Source of the DNA: UBA11524 sp963642705
GTDB taxonomy: Bacteria; Bacillota; Clostridia; Christensenellales; Aristaeellaceae
Assembly: GCA_963642705.1 (NCBI GenBank)
Contig: CAVIHU010000009.1
Coordinates: 14,495-78,494, forward strand
Direction: 5' to 3'
DNA: 64,000 nucleotides
Part shown: positions 41,752-50,412 of the stretch, one piece after another
Layout: each line of letters starts with the position of its first letter
How positions within the stretch are numbered: position 1 is the stretch's first letter
Notes under the pieces: model-generated
The model's database searches: none
What the model was told of the DNA's origin: nothing
What the model saw: only the letters and a program-made list of their open reading frames with translations
Position numbers and translations under genes: made by a program

Positions 41752-43418
41752 TGGAAAGAATGTTTTGTACGCACAAGGTTCGCAGGAATATTGAAATTCC
41801 TGCCCTGTGGACGCTGACGACGCTCGATGAGGGTGGGCTGAATCAACCGATGCAGGTGCTTGTGCCGAACGTGTGGGAGAGCGTTCCGGCGCTGCGAGCC
41901 TATCGCGGCAGGGGACGATATGAAACGAAAGTGCATTGCGGCGGCAATATCCGTCTGTATTTCGGCGGCGTGTCGTTCCGTGCACGCGTGATGCTCGACG
42001 GCATCGAGGCAGCAGCCCATTATGGGGCGTTCACCGCGTTTGATGCGGTTGTGCGCAACGTACCTGACGGCGACCATACGCTGACAGTCGAGGTCGATAA
42101 CCGCTTCGGTGAGGACTCCGCGCTGCATGTCCCGAACGACTACTATTCCTACGGCGGAATCACGCGACCCGTCACCATCGAGCAGCTACCGGATGTGTAT
42201 GTGGACAGCATCGCCGTCACGACCGTGCAGACAGCCTCCGGTTGGCAGGTTCATGCTGATGCTGTGGTGAAGAGCATTTCAGATGATGCTCAGACGGTTG
42301 ATGCCGTCCTGACCATTGCGGGAAAGGCTTTCACGCAGACGATAACGATTCCTGCAAACGGCGAATCCGCCATGAAGGTGACTGCCGATTTCGAAAATGT
42401 CACTGCATGGACGCCTGAAACGCCGGTGCTGTACACCATTGAAGCGGAAATTCGCAGCGAATCGGCGCATGATGACCTGATTGACCGCTTCGGCTTCCGC
42501 GAAATCACCGTGTCCGGCAATGACCTGCTGCTCAACGGCAAGAAGCTCTGCCTGATGGGCTTCAACCGCCATGAGGAGTACAGCACATTCGGGTGCAGCG
42601 TTCCGGTTGAGGCGATGGCAGAGGACATTATGCTGATGAAGGATATGCATGCGAATTGCGTCCGCACCTGCCACTACCCGAATGATCCGCGCTTCCTCGA
42701 CCTGTGCGATGAAATGGGGCTGCTCGTCTGGGAGGAGGCACATGCGCGCGGACTGAAGGAAAATCAGATGCGTAATCCGAATTTCCTGCCGCAGACAAGG
42801 GCGTGCATCCGCGAGATGATTGCGCAGCACCGCAATCACCCGTCCATCTTCATCTGGGGCTGTCTGAATGAATGCGCGGATGATTGCGAGTACGGCGCGG
42901 ACTGCTACCGCGAGGCATACCGCCTGTTGCACGAACTTGACGGAAGCCGTCCGATGACGGCAGCGCTGCTTGAGCGCCCCGGAAGCCGTGTCTTTGGCGA
43001 CAGCGATGTGGTCAGCGTGAATATCTATCCGCGCTGGTACCATGAAACGCCGGTTGCGGTGAGCCTGGCGAACAAGATTCAGGAGATTGAAGCAAACGGC
43101 GGCGTAAACAAGCCCATTATCGTCAGCGAAATCGGTGCCGGTGCGGTGTATGGATATCATGACCCGCTGGTTGCGCCGAAATGGTCGGAGGAACGGCAGT
43201 GCACGATTCTGGAGGAGCAGATTGAAGCTGTGCTGGCAAACCCGAAGTGCTCGGGCGTGTTCCTGTGGCAGTTTGCGGATTGCCGCGTGACGGAGGAATG
43301 GGCGATGCATCGCCCGAAGACACATAATAATAAGGGCATTGTGGATGAATACCGCCGTCCGAAGATGAGCTATGCAACGGTGAAGAAGCTCTTCGCCGCG
43401 CACGCTCTGGAAAAATAA
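41748..43418 (+). CDS. Glycoside hydrolase family 2 (beta-glucuronidase/beta-galactosidase type)
   Basis: The 556-aa product has the GH2 sugar-binding, immunoglobulin-like and TIM-barrel domains in order. The acid/base is the Glu in WGCLNECADD (about residue 378) and the nucleophile the Glu in IIVSEIGAGA (about residue 463), with GFNRHEEYSTFG at the barrel start. No signal peptide, so a cytosolic enzyme acting on imported glycosides. The N-K-G motif near the end (HNNKGIVDEYRRPK) is the one that in beta-glucuronidases binds the substrate carboxylate, so a glucuronide or other uronide is favoured; this is by eye. The ATGA overlap with the histidine kinase gene implies coupling. Confidence 0.9.
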   Translation: MMERMFCTHKVRRNIEIPALWTLTTLDEGGLNQPMQVLVPNVWESVPALRAYRGRGRYETKVHCGGNIRLYFGGVSFRARVMLDGIEAAAHYGAFTAFDAVVRNVPDGDHTLTVEVDNRFGEDSALHVPNDYYSYGGITRPVTIEQLPDVYVDSIAVTTVQTASGWQVHADAVVKSISDDAQTVDAVLTIAGKAFTQTITIPANGESAMKVTADFENVTAWTPETPVLYTIEAEIRSESAHDDLIDRFGFREITVSGNDLLLNGKKLCLMGFNRHEEYSTFGCSVPVEAMAEDIMLMKDMHANCVRTCHYPNDPRFLDLCDEMGLLVWEEAHARGLKENQMRNPNFLPQTRACIREMIAQHRNHPSIFIWGCLNECADDCEYGADCYREAYRLLHELDGSRPMTAALLERPGSRVFGDSDVVSVNIYPRWYHETPVAVSLANKIQEIEANGGVNKPIIVSEIGAGAVYGYHDPLVAPKWSEERQCTILEEQIEAVLANPKCSGVFLWQFADCRVTEEWAMHRPKTHNNKGIVDEYRRPKMSYATVKKLFAAHALEK

Positions 43419-43560
43419 ACATGCGCAAGCGAAAACCTTGACTTGTTTCGTTGTCCTTTAGCAGGGCTTGGAATGAAACCGCCCCCCTGTTTTTCCGTGG
43501 AACACCGGCGTATGTCGGATTCCAATAGATCATTCAAGAAAAAGGAAGGGAGTTACCAAA

Positions 43561-44367
43561 ATGAAGAAGATCATATCGCTGCTGCTTGCCCTGGTAATGC
43601 TGCTGACCATCACCGCTATGGCGGAAAGTGACAAGGATCAGCTGGCTCGCATTCAGGAAAAGGGCGAAATCGTCATTGCGACCGAGGGCACATGGGCACC
43701 GTGGACGTATACTGATGAGAATAGCACACTTGTTGGCTTCGATGTCGAAATTGCGACCGCTATCGCGGAAAAGCTCGGCGTGAAGGCGACCTTCGTGACG
43801 GTCGAATGGGACGGCATTCTCGCAGGCATCGACTCAGGCCGCTACGACATCGCGGCGAACGGCATCGACGTGACCGACACTCGCTCGGAAAAGTATAACT
43901 TCAGCGTTCCCTATGCCTATAACCGCACGGCGCTCGTTGTCCGCGGCGATAACGACACGATTACCTCCTTCGAGGATCTCGCAGGCAAGAAGACCGCAAA
44001 CTCTATCGCCAGCACCTACATGATTCTGGCGGAGGAATACGGCGCGGAGGCGGTCGGCGTGGATACGCTTGACCAGACCATCATGCAGGTCATTACAGGC
44101 CGTGTCGATGCGACGCTCAACAGCGAGGTGTCCATTGCGGACTATATGCAGAAGCGCCCGGATGCCGACATCAAGATTGTCGCCCTGACCGAGGAAGCCA
44201 ACCTCGTCGCCATCCCAACGCGCAAAACGGATGACAGCGCCACGCTGCTTCAGGCTATCAATAATGCTATCGCCGAGCTGCGCGAGGAAGGCAAGCTCAG
44301 CGAAATCTCCATCAAGTACTTCGGCCGCGACATCACGATGGAAAGCGTGACGGATTCGGCAGAGTAA
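43561..44367 (+). CDS. Amino-acid ABC transporter substrate-binding protein (orphan)
   Basis: The 268-aa exported protein has a signal peptide ending TAMAES, with no lipobox Cys, and the SBP family 3 fold: GEIVIATEGTWAPWTYTDE, LVGFDVEIATAIAEKLG, ILAGIDSGRYDIAANG, and a late KYFGRDI. It binds polar amino acids in the cell envelope. It has no permease or ATPase next to it and is followed by a terminator, so it probably feeds a transporter encoded elsewhere, for example the related system at 48.6-51.2 kb. AAGGAAGGGAG precedes the start. Confidence 0.93.
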   Translation: MKKIISLLLALVMLLTITAMAESDKDQLARIQEKGEIVIATEGTWAPWTYTDENSTLVGFDVEIATAIAEKLGVKATFVTVEWDGILAGIDSGRYDIAANGIDVTDTRSEKYNFSVPYAYNRTALVVRGDNDTITSFEDLAGKKTANSIASTYMILAEEYGAEAVGVDTLDQTIMQVITGRVDATLNSEVSIADYMQKRPDADIKIVALTEEANLVAIPTRKTDDSATLLQAINNAIAELREEGKLSEISIKYFGRDITMESVTDSAE

Positions 44368-44390
44368 GCCATCCTTCAAGGTACACAAAA

Positions 44391-44425
44391 GCCCGTGCTG
44401 CACCATGGCAGTACGGGCGATTTTG
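44391..44425. terminator. Intrinsic terminator between convergent genes
   Basis: GCCCGTGCTGC pairs with GCAGTACGGGC (11 bp, one G-U) around a short loop, followed by GATTTTGATT. It ends the orphan binding-protein gene and may also serve the YcxB-like gene on the minus strand. Confidence 0.75.
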
Positions 44426-44434
44426 ATTGGCTGA

Positions 44435-44986
44435 TTATGCGCGGTGGCGGCGGCATTTGGGCGCCTTTTCTGCAAGCAGCGCCAGAAGATGCTCCTTCTC
44501 ACTTTGCGTCATTTGGCTGGTGAACACCGGAATCATGCTGTTTGCACGCGTCAGCAGTGCCATCGAGTCCTCGCCTTCGATGACATCCGTCAGGTTGTCG
44601 TAGGGGAGGACGGTCATGTCGCCGCTCGTCTGATTGAGCTGGTGTACGCCGTCATCACCGAAGGCCACGGACATTTCCGCCATGCCTTCGGGGTATCTTT
44701 CATTGAGCATTTTGCCGAGCGCCTCGAGCATGCGCGTGCGGTTGCGGCGCATCATCAGAAAGAGCACGGCGACGAATACAGCGCCGGCAGGCAGAACGTA
44801 CCACGTGCGAGACATGACGGAGATGATAATCACAGCCGCCGCCATGACACCCATGCCGACGTACATGTTCAAATCCTGCGCACGGTAGAGCAGCCAGCGC
44901 TTGTAGGCGGCGTAAAACGAGAGGTCGAGAACGCCGCTTGTCATAAATTGCAGGGATGGGTCTGCAGCTTGTAAATCAGTATCCAT
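44435..44986 (-). CDS. YcxB-like membrane protein
   Basis: The 183-aa product has two adjacent transmembrane helices (about residues 42-82) and a C-terminal domain ending SMIPVFTSQMTQSEKEHLLALL, the pattern of the YcxB-like family (a PH-like domain after a helical hairpin). It starts 5 nt after the CNNM/CBS gene stop and should share its transcript. Function is unknown. Confidence 0.75.
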   Translation of the reverse strand: MDTDLQAADPSLQFMTSGVLDLSFYAAYKRWLLYRAQDLNMYVGMGVMAAAVIIISVMSRTWYVLPAGAVFVAVLFLMMRRNRTRMLEALGKMLNERYPEGMAEMSVAFGDDGVHQLNQTSGDMTVLPYDNLTDVIEGEDSMALLTRANSMIPVFTSQMTQSEKEHLLALLAEKAPKCRRHRA

Positions 44987-44991
44987 GATAA

Positions 44992-46374
44992 TTACCTGTC
45001 TTCGTTTCCTTTCCCATGTTCAGTCGATGATTCATCCTCATCACGGCTTTCAGCGGTTTCGGGGATCAGCTTCGTGACAAGTGCCGATTCAACGCGGTGT
45101 TCCTCCAGCCGTTCCACGCGGATGTGTACGCCGAAACAATCCAGCTCGGGCGTGCTGCCGTCCTGCGGAATTGTGGTGAACTGGCTGAAAATCAGTCCGC
45201 CGAGCGTGTCGTAATCCTCGTCCTCAGGCAAATGGAGCGACAGCACATCGTTCAGATCCTTAAGGGATGCCGAACCGCTGATGCGCCATGTGTTTTCGCC
45301 TGCGCGGACGATTTCCGCCTCGGTCTGCTTGTCGAATTCGTCGTAGATATTGCCGACGATTTCCTCCAGCAGGTCTTCCATCGTGATAATGCCGCTCATG
45401 CCGCCGTATTCATCGACAACGATCGCCATGTGGATCTTCTTCGTCTGCATATTGCGGAAGAGCTGATCCGCCTGCACGGTTTCAGGCACGAAGTATGGCT
45501 CGCGGAGCAGCGAACGCAGCGGCTTTGGCTGGTTGGACTGCGCATTGAGCAGAAAATCACGCGTGTTGAGGATGCCGATGATGTCATCGATGTTCTCGTT
45601 GTATACGGGGAAGCGACTCAGCCCGGAATCGCGGATGGTGCGGAGGATTTCGTCAGGCGTGTCGTCCGCCCAGATGCTGGTGACATCGGTGCGGTGCGTC
45701 ATGACCTCCTCGGCTGTGGAATTGTTGAATTCAAATATGTTTTCAATCATTTCCTTTTCCGTCTCTTCAATGGCACCGCTTTCGCCGCCGATGTCGACCA
45801 TCATGCGGATATCATCCTCGGTGACTTCCTCGGCAACGGTGCCGGGGTCAATCCCGAAGAGGCGAAGCAGACCGTTTGTTGACGCGCGCATCAGCAGCGT
45901 CATCGGACGGAAGAGCACCATGACGAAGCGCAGCGGAAGCAGCATGCGATGCATGACGGAATCCGGATGCTTCAGGGCGACGCGCCGCGGGAGATGAATC
46001 CCCAGCACGAGCATCAGGAAACAGAGAATCAGGATACAGAGCAGGACGCAGAGCACATAGAGCGCGTTTGCATCCAGGGTGGAACCGGCTCGAAGAATCG
46101 TGTTCTTCAGCCACGGCGCAAACGACGCCGCAGACAGTGCCGCACTCAGAAAGCCGAACAGCGTTACACACAGCTGAATGGTGGACTGCGCACGGGCAGG
46201 TGTCTCTGATAGCTGAAGAAGCAGCTTGGCAGCAGGGTCGCCGTCCTCCTTATCGCGCCGCAGATCAGCAGTGTTCAGTGCGGGAATCGCAGCCTCTGCC
46301 GCGGAAAAGAAGGCGCTGAGAAGAAGCAGAACAAGCTGAAGCAATATCGGACCGGGCCATGGGTCGCCAGACAC
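44992..46374 (-). CDS. CNNM/CBS-domain membrane protein (CorC/hemolysin C family)
   Basis: The 460-aa product has a DUF21/CNNM membrane domain with about four hydrophobic segments (residues 10-160; LLLSAFFSAAEAAI is typical), a CBS pair (VMTHRTDVTSIWADD through MAIVVDEYGGMSGIITMEDLLEEIVG) and a C-terminal CorC domain (TLGGLIFSQFTTIPQDG). Homologues are linked to magnesium or cobalt efflux and Mg homeostasis. A good promoter lies about 110 nt upstream. The ORF track places no gene between it and the repeat pair. Confidence 0.92.
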   Translation of the reverse strand: MSGDPWPGPILLQLVLLLLSAFFSAAEAAIPALNTADLRRDKEDGDPAAKLLLQLSETPARAQSTIQLCVTLFGFLSAALSAASFAPWLKNTILRAGSTLDANALYVLCVLLCILILCFLMLVLGIHLPRRVALKHPDSVMHRMLLPLRFVMVLFRPMTLLMRASTNGLLRLFGIDPGTVAEEVTEDDIRMMVDIGGESGAIEETEKEMIENIFEFNNSTAEEVMTHRTDVTSIWADDTPDEILRTIRDSGLSRFPVYNENIDDIIGILNTRDFLLNAQSNQPKPLRSLLREPYFVPETVQADQLFRNMQTKKIHMAIVVDEYGGMSGIITMEDLLEEIVGNIYDEFDKQTEAEIVRAGENTWRISGSASLKDLNDVLSLHLPEDEDYDTLGGLIFSQFTTIPQDGSTPELDCFGVHIRVERLEEHRVESALVTKLIPETAESRDEDESSTEHGKGNEDR

Positions 46375-46483
46375 AGAAAAACCTCCTTAGTAAAATGGGC
46401 GAAAGGAATCGTCCTTGCAGGGGCTGTTGCAGGGAAGCACCGCGGACGAAGCGGGACAGCCTGTATACAACAAACCATGCTAC

Positions 46484-46512
46484 AGTATAGCATAAAGAGC
46501 AGGAGAATGCAA
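46484..46512 (-). promoter_or_regulatory. Promoter of the CNNM/CBS and YcxB-like genes
   Basis: Minus strand: TTGCAT (46512-46507), 17-nt spacer, TATACT (46489-46484). The -35 begins 2 nt after the end of the palindromic repeat pair. Confidence 0.7.
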
Positions 46513-46513
46513 G

Positions 46514-46561
46514 GGCAATACCGAGCAATTCAGCGACACCGCTGAATTGTGTGGTATTGCC
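46514..46561. repeat. Dispersed intergenic repeat, inverted pair (copy 3)
   Basis: Plus strand 46514-46536 and minus strand 46561-46539 are each a copy of the 23-nt repeat also found at 19589 and 39207. Together they form a hairpin: GGGCAATACC with GGTATTGCCC and, inside, CAATTCAGCG with CGCTGAATTG. It follows the stop of the SH3 gene (46589) and could act as its terminator or as a 3'-end stabiliser. No T run is present. Confidence 0.65.
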
Positions 46562-46588
46562 CTGGAAAAACTCTTTGCGTACCACTGA

Positions 46589-48385
46589 TTACGGCGTCCA
46601 TTCCAAATCGGCGCTGACGTAGCCGTATTCATCCGGATTCTTTTTATTGTAGGCGAACACGTATTGTACCTCTGTCCAGACAGGCTCGCCGTCAACCATC
46701 TTCCAATGTGCAGTTTCACGGACATTGAACACGAGCGTCGTGCCCTTGCTGAACGTGCCGTCATCAACGTATTGGCCGGTTGCCGCATCGTATTGGCAGC
46801 GTGATGCCGCCTTTGTCAGTTTGATTTCGTTCGGCAGCGCCATCTTGGGTGTTCCGCCGATTTCCTTCAGGGCGATATAGCCGCTCTGACCGTCTTGCAG
46901 GCGAACGTGAGCGTATTTGCCGCTGACACCGAGCACCTCGACTACCGTGCTCTTGGGATAGGAAGTGATGATATAGGAGGGAATGTTATCGATGCAGTAC
47001 TTGAACAGTGTTGCTGCCTTGACGGTAACCTTCTTGAGGGGCGGCGCCATGTTGCCGTTTGACGCATCGCTGCTGTAATTGAGGTATTTCGTCATCACCC
47101 AGCCGCATGTGCCTTCAATGCCCACATACGTCCAGCCGTCAGCCACGCGGCAGGAAAACAGGTTTGCGACTTCGGTGCCGGCGTAGTATTTGCCGATGGA
47201 ATAGTCATCCTTGTCGGGTGTCCTGCGCAGATTCAGCCGTGCGGAGGCATCGTCGCTGACGATCAGCATGCTGGCGCAATTGTCCGTCTGTCGGACGGCA
47301 TTTTGAAACATCCAGCCGACAGCGCCGTCGGAAGGATTGTACACCATAACATACTCATCATACGCGGCAATCGCGTAAACATGGAGATACGTATCCGGCC
47401 TTGCGGTGGAAAGGACATCTGTGGTGTCGGGTGCAAAAATCGGCTGCTCCGACAGCGTTCCGTAGAGATAAGGCGTGGCAGGACAGCCAAGCCCGGAGGA
47501 TGAGGCACGGTCGGAGCCGCGGTCAACGCTGACAGAATCGACCCAGCCGGTCATGTACCCGACGCTGATTTGCAGCATGCTGTTCTGCTCCTGCAGAACG
47601 GTAACGCACACATCATCGAACAGGTAGGCGGTGATTTCGGCGGATTGGGAAGCATCGGCGTATAGCGGAATGCAAGGTGTGCCGTCGATGAGCGTATCTG
47701 TGTAAAGCCTGTTATTGGTCACGCCGAGCGAAAGGTCGCCGTCAGGTGAAGCATCGGAAGCTGCTTTCAACGTGGCGTAATCCGTTGGAAGCGTTGAAAT
47801 ATCTGCCTCGCCGAGCAGAACAGGACAGGTGTTGAAACAGCGTTCAAGCGTTTTAAGGTTGGTAACAACGGTGGCTGTCAGGGAAAAGCTGTCCTGAGCG
47901 GGTGCGGATACACGGCTCAGGAAGAAACCGCTGGAACCGCAGAACCACGAATAGATCGTGCCGTCCGCATAGGTGATGTCAAACGCGTCACAGCCGTCAT
48001 ACTGGCTGATATCATAATCGGAAGTTTGACCGTACTTGACGGCATCGGGCAGCAGGGAAGGCACATCCCCATTTTGACGGAGCGCCTTCGCAGAGCAGGT
48101 GATGTGCCATGCGTTTTCGGCGGCAGAGTAGAAGCCTGCGGCAAGGATGTATTCACCGTCCTGCTGCAGAATCATTTCGATATGTGACCAGATGCCGAAA
48201 CGCATGGTGGCATAGCCGTCGGTGATGACGGCATCCTCATAGCCGCTGCCGGACAATGTGCCGCCCAATGCTGATGGCAGCGTGCCCGTGAAATGCAGCA
48301 GGAAAGAACGGCTTTCATCCGATTCTGCGGACGCGACGGCGAACAGCATCATCAGACAGCAGAGCAGGGCGGTTAGACGCTTCAT
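46589..48385 (-). CDS. Secreted SH3-domain protein
   Basis: The 598-aa product has a signal peptide (cleavage near VASAES) and a modular body. A N-terminal unrecognised beta-rich domain (about residues 28-210) is followed by bacterial SH3-like modules: IPLYADASQSAEITAYLFDD, then ARLNLRRTPDKDDYSIGKYY with GTEVANLF and GWVMTKYL, and later KSTVVEVLGVSGKYAHVRL with GYIALKEI. Bacterial SH3 modules usually bind cell-wall peptides or glycans. No catalytic domain is visible, so it is probably a cell-surface adaptor. The start follows GGAGG. It is divergent from the amino-acid transport operon. Confidence 0.85.
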   Translation of the reverse strand: MKRLTALLCCLMMLFAVASAESDESRSFLLHFTGTLPSALGGTLSGSGYEDAVITDGYATMRFGIWSHIEMILQQDGEYILAAGFYSAAENAWHITCSAKALRQNGDVPSLLPDAVKYGQTSDYDISQYDGCDAFDITYADGTIYSWFCGSSGFFLSRVSAPAQDSFSLTATVVTNLKTLERCFNTCPVLLGEADISTLPTDYATLKAASDASPDGDLSLGVTNNRLYTDTLIDGTPCIPLYADASQSAEITAYLFDDVCVTVLQEQNSMLQISVGYMTGWVDSVSVDRGSDRASSSGLGCPATPYLYGTLSEQPIFAPDTTDVLSTARPDTYLHVYAIAAYDEYVMVYNPSDGAVGWMFQNAVRQTDNCASMLIVSDDASARLNLRRTPDKDDYSIGKYYAGTEVANLFSCRVADGWTYVGIEGTCGWVMTKYLNYSSDASNGNMAPPLKKVTVKAATLFKYCIDNIPSYIITSYPKSTVVEVLGVSGKYAHVRLQDGQSGYIALKEIGGTPKMALPNEIKLTKAASRCQYDAATGQYVDDGTFSKGTTLVFNVRETAHWKMVDGEPVWTEVQYVFAYNKKNPDEYGYVSADLEWTP

Positions 48386-48493
48386 GGAAAATCCTCCGAT
48401 TTACATTATCCCATTCATAAAACGTGTATCAGGGGCGTTTTCGTGCATCATGCGCGAATAAATCTTTCGAGCAGAATTTTTCACGCCAAAGTG

Positions 48494-48522
48494 TTGACAA
48501 ATTTACTTTTCTATGCTAACAT
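48494..48522 (+). promoter_or_regulatory. Promoter of the polar amino-acid transport operon
   Basis: TTGACA (48494-48499), 17-nt spacer, TAACAT (48517-48522), 60 nt before the binding-protein start. Confidence 0.75.
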
Positions 48523-48582
48523 GATAAAGCGTTGAAGCGACATCCGCTCAACAGTCTGATTCGATGATGGAGGATGATTCCT

Positions 48583-49371
48583 ATGAAAATGATGAAGAAA
48601 ATGATGACTGTGCTGCTTCTGCTGGCAATGTGCGCACTATCTGTGTGTGCATTCGCGGAGGATTCCGATTTGAGCTATGTTCAGAGCAAGGGAAAGCTGG
48701 TTGTCGGCATTACCGACTTTGAGCCGATGGATTATCAGGATGAGAATGGCAACTGGATTGGCTTCGATGCGGAACTGGCGGCGGCGTTTGCTGCATCGCT
48801 GGGTCTGGAGGTTGAGTTTGTTGAAATTGACTGGGACAACAAGGTGCTTGAGCTGAATAGCAAGAACATCGACTGTGTCTGGAACGGCATGACGCTGACC
48901 GACGAGGTCAAGAGCGCAATGAGCTGCTCCAATGCATATATGAACAACGCGCAGGTCGTTGTGGTACCCGCGAGCGTCGCTGACAAGTATCAGGATGTCG
49001 AAAGCCTTGCCGGTCTGACCTTCGCAGTGGAAGCTGGCAGCGCCGGCGAAGCGGTTGTGACGGCGCTCGGTCTGAATGTGACGCCCGTGACGGCACAGTC
49101 GGACGCCCTGATGGAGGTTGCTGCCGGCACGTCTGACGCGGCGGTGATTGATGCGCTGATGGCGGCTGCAATGATCGGCGAGGGCACCGGCTATGAAAGC
49201 CTGACCTACACCATCGGTTTGAACAGCGAGGAATACGGCGTGGGCTTCCGCACCGGCTCCGACCTGACCGATGCGCTGAATGCCTACCTTGTGACAGCCT
49301 ATCAGGACGGAACCCTTGCGGCGCTTGCCGAAAAGTACGGCGTGCAGGCTGCTCTGATCGCTCAGGAGTAA
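48583..49371 (+). CDS. Amino-acid ABC transporter substrate-binding protein
   Basis: The 262-aa exported protein has a signal peptide (cleavage near CAFAED) and the SBP family 3 pattern: GKLVVGITDFEPMDYQDE, WIGFDAELAAAFAASLG, NIDCVWNGMTLTDEVKS. It delivers a polar amino acid to the permease and ATPase encoded downstream. I chose the ATG at 48583 because GGAGG ends 10 nt upstream; the ATG at 48574 touches that site. It is separated from the permease gene by a 318-nt gap holding a structured element, unlike the tight spacing elsewhere. Confidence 0.93.
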   Translation: MKMMKKMMTVLLLLAMCALSVCAFAEDSDLSYVQSKGKLVVGITDFEPMDYQDENGNWIGFDAELAAAFAASLGLEVEFVEIDWDNKVLELNSKNIDCVWNGMTLTDEVKSAMSCSNAYMNNAQVVVVPASVADKYQDVESLAGLTFAVEAGSAGEAVVTALGLNVTPVTAQSDALMEVAAGTSDAAVIDALMAAAMIGEGTGYESLTYTIGLNSEEYGVGFRTGSDLTDALNAYLVTAYQDGTLAALAEKYGVQAALIAQE

Positions 49372-49578
49372 CAGGCTTCACATTGTTTTAGGGCAACGCC
49401 GCCGAATGTGCCTTTTGTGCCGCCGGTCTGCCCTTGGCAGACTTGGAAACCCACCTGGTTTTCTAACCTGTATCTTGCAGAAATCTCGATTTGCCTCCGG
49501 TAAACCTTCGATTTCTGCAAGCGTATCTGGCGCAAAATTCACGATTCATCGTACCACCTCATTGGCGCGGCTTTACCT

Positions 49579-49640
49579 TGACGTTCGACCGGTGAGCGAG
49601 TGCAAATCTCGACAAAGTGGTAAGACCACGTTGTCGATGC
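49579..49640 (+). ncRNA. Candidate structured RNA element, copy A
   Basis: This 62-nt stretch aligns without gaps to 52773-52834 (44 of 62 identical). Conserved blocks are GTGAG-y-GAGTGC, CTCGAC, AGTGG and TCGATGC. It folds into GAG...CTC and a hairpin in which GTGGT pairs with ACCAC, flanked by CGACAA with TTGTCG. In copy B the inner stem is GTGGC with GCCGC: a T-A pair became C-G, and another T-A became T-G, so the pairing is kept while the sequence changes. A terminator-like hairpin follows at once. Family unknown; no match to T-box, SAM, glycine, lysine or glutamine riboswitch cores that I know. Confidence 0.55.
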
Positions 49641-49674
49641 GAAGAAGCCTTCCACATGCGGGGGAGGCTTCTTC
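49641..49674 (+). terminator. Terminator-like hairpin after element A
   Basis: GAAGAAGCCT pairs with AGGCTTCTTC, extended by CC/GG, around a short loop. The downstream sequence (CACTATCTTGTC) lacks a T run, so it may act as an RNA stabiliser or a regulated attenuator. The remaining gap 49372-49578 holds an imperfect copy of the dispersed repeat (49392-49412) and a hairpin (CTTGCAGAAAT with ATTTCTGCAAG, about 49484-49530), but no gene. Confidence 0.55.
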
Positions 49675-49689
49675 CACTATCTTGTCAGC

Positions 49690-50394
49690 ATGAAAGGCTT
49701 GATGAACATGACCACCTTCGCGGAACAGTTCCCCGTGGTTGTCGCAACCCTCAATGAAGGCTTCCTGCAGACGCTGAGGCTTTTTTTCGTGACGCTCCTC
49801 GGCGCGCTTCCGCTGGGACTTGTCATTGCGCTGGGCTCGATGTGCGCCTTCAAGCCGCTCAAGTGGCTGACAAGGGCGATTGTATACGTCATCCGCGGTA
49901 CGCCGCTGATGATTCAACTGCTGATTATCTTCTACTTCCCTGGTCTTGTGCTGGGCAACAACATCTGGGGCGGCGGAGAATCGGGACGCTTCCTCGCGGC
50001 GTCGATTGCTTTTGTCATTAACTACGCGTGCTATTTCTCCGAAATCTACCGCGGCGGCATTCAGGGTATTCCGGCAGGTCAGGAGGAGGCAGGGCTTGTG
50101 CTCGGCATGACGCGCAGTCAGATTTTCTTCCGCGTCAAGCTCCTGCAGATGATTAAGCGCATCGTACCGCCGATGTCGAACGAAATTATTACGCTCGTCA
50201 AGGACACGGCGCTGGCGCGCATTATTGCCCTGCAGGAGCTCATCTGGGCAGGCAATGCCTTCCTGAAGGGCTCGCACGGCATTTCCGGCGTCATCTGGCC
50301 GCTGTTTTTTACCGGGGTTTATTACCTTGCGTGCAACGGTCTGCTGACGATTCTGTTCGGCAGGCTCGAAAAAAAGCTGAATTTCTTCCGCTGA
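49690..50394 (+). CDS. Polar amino-acid ABC transporter permease
   Basis: The 234-aa product has five or six transmembrane helices and the HisM-type motifs: the N-terminal FLQTLRLFFVTLLGALPLG and the EAA-like coupling loop GQEEAGLVLGMTRSQIFFRV (about residues 135-154). The C-terminal end is WAGNAFLKGSHG.... It forms the membrane channel with the ATPase encoded 18 nt downstream. Three ATG codons (49690, 49705, 49711) could serve as start; the ribosome site is weak, in line with low permease expression. Confidence 0.92.
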   Translation: MKGLMNMTTFAEQFPVVVATLNEGFLQTLRLFFVTLLGALPLGLVIALGSMCAFKPLKWLTRAIVYVIRGTPLMIQLLIIFYFPGLVLGNNIWGGGESGRFLAASIAFVINYACYFSEIYRGGIQGIPAGQEEAGLVLGMTRSQIFFRVKLLQMIKRIVPPMSNEIITLVKDTALARIIALQELIWAGNAFLKGSHGISGVIWPLFFTGVYYLACNGLLTILFGRLEKKLNFFR

Positions 50395-50412
50395 GAAAGG
50401 AGATGAACCGTT

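Noticed and set aside
49579..49640. T-box riboswitch
   Set aside because: The core AGGGUGGNACCGCG antiterminator sequence and the stem I AGUGA and GNUG elements are not found, and the position inside an operon is atypical.
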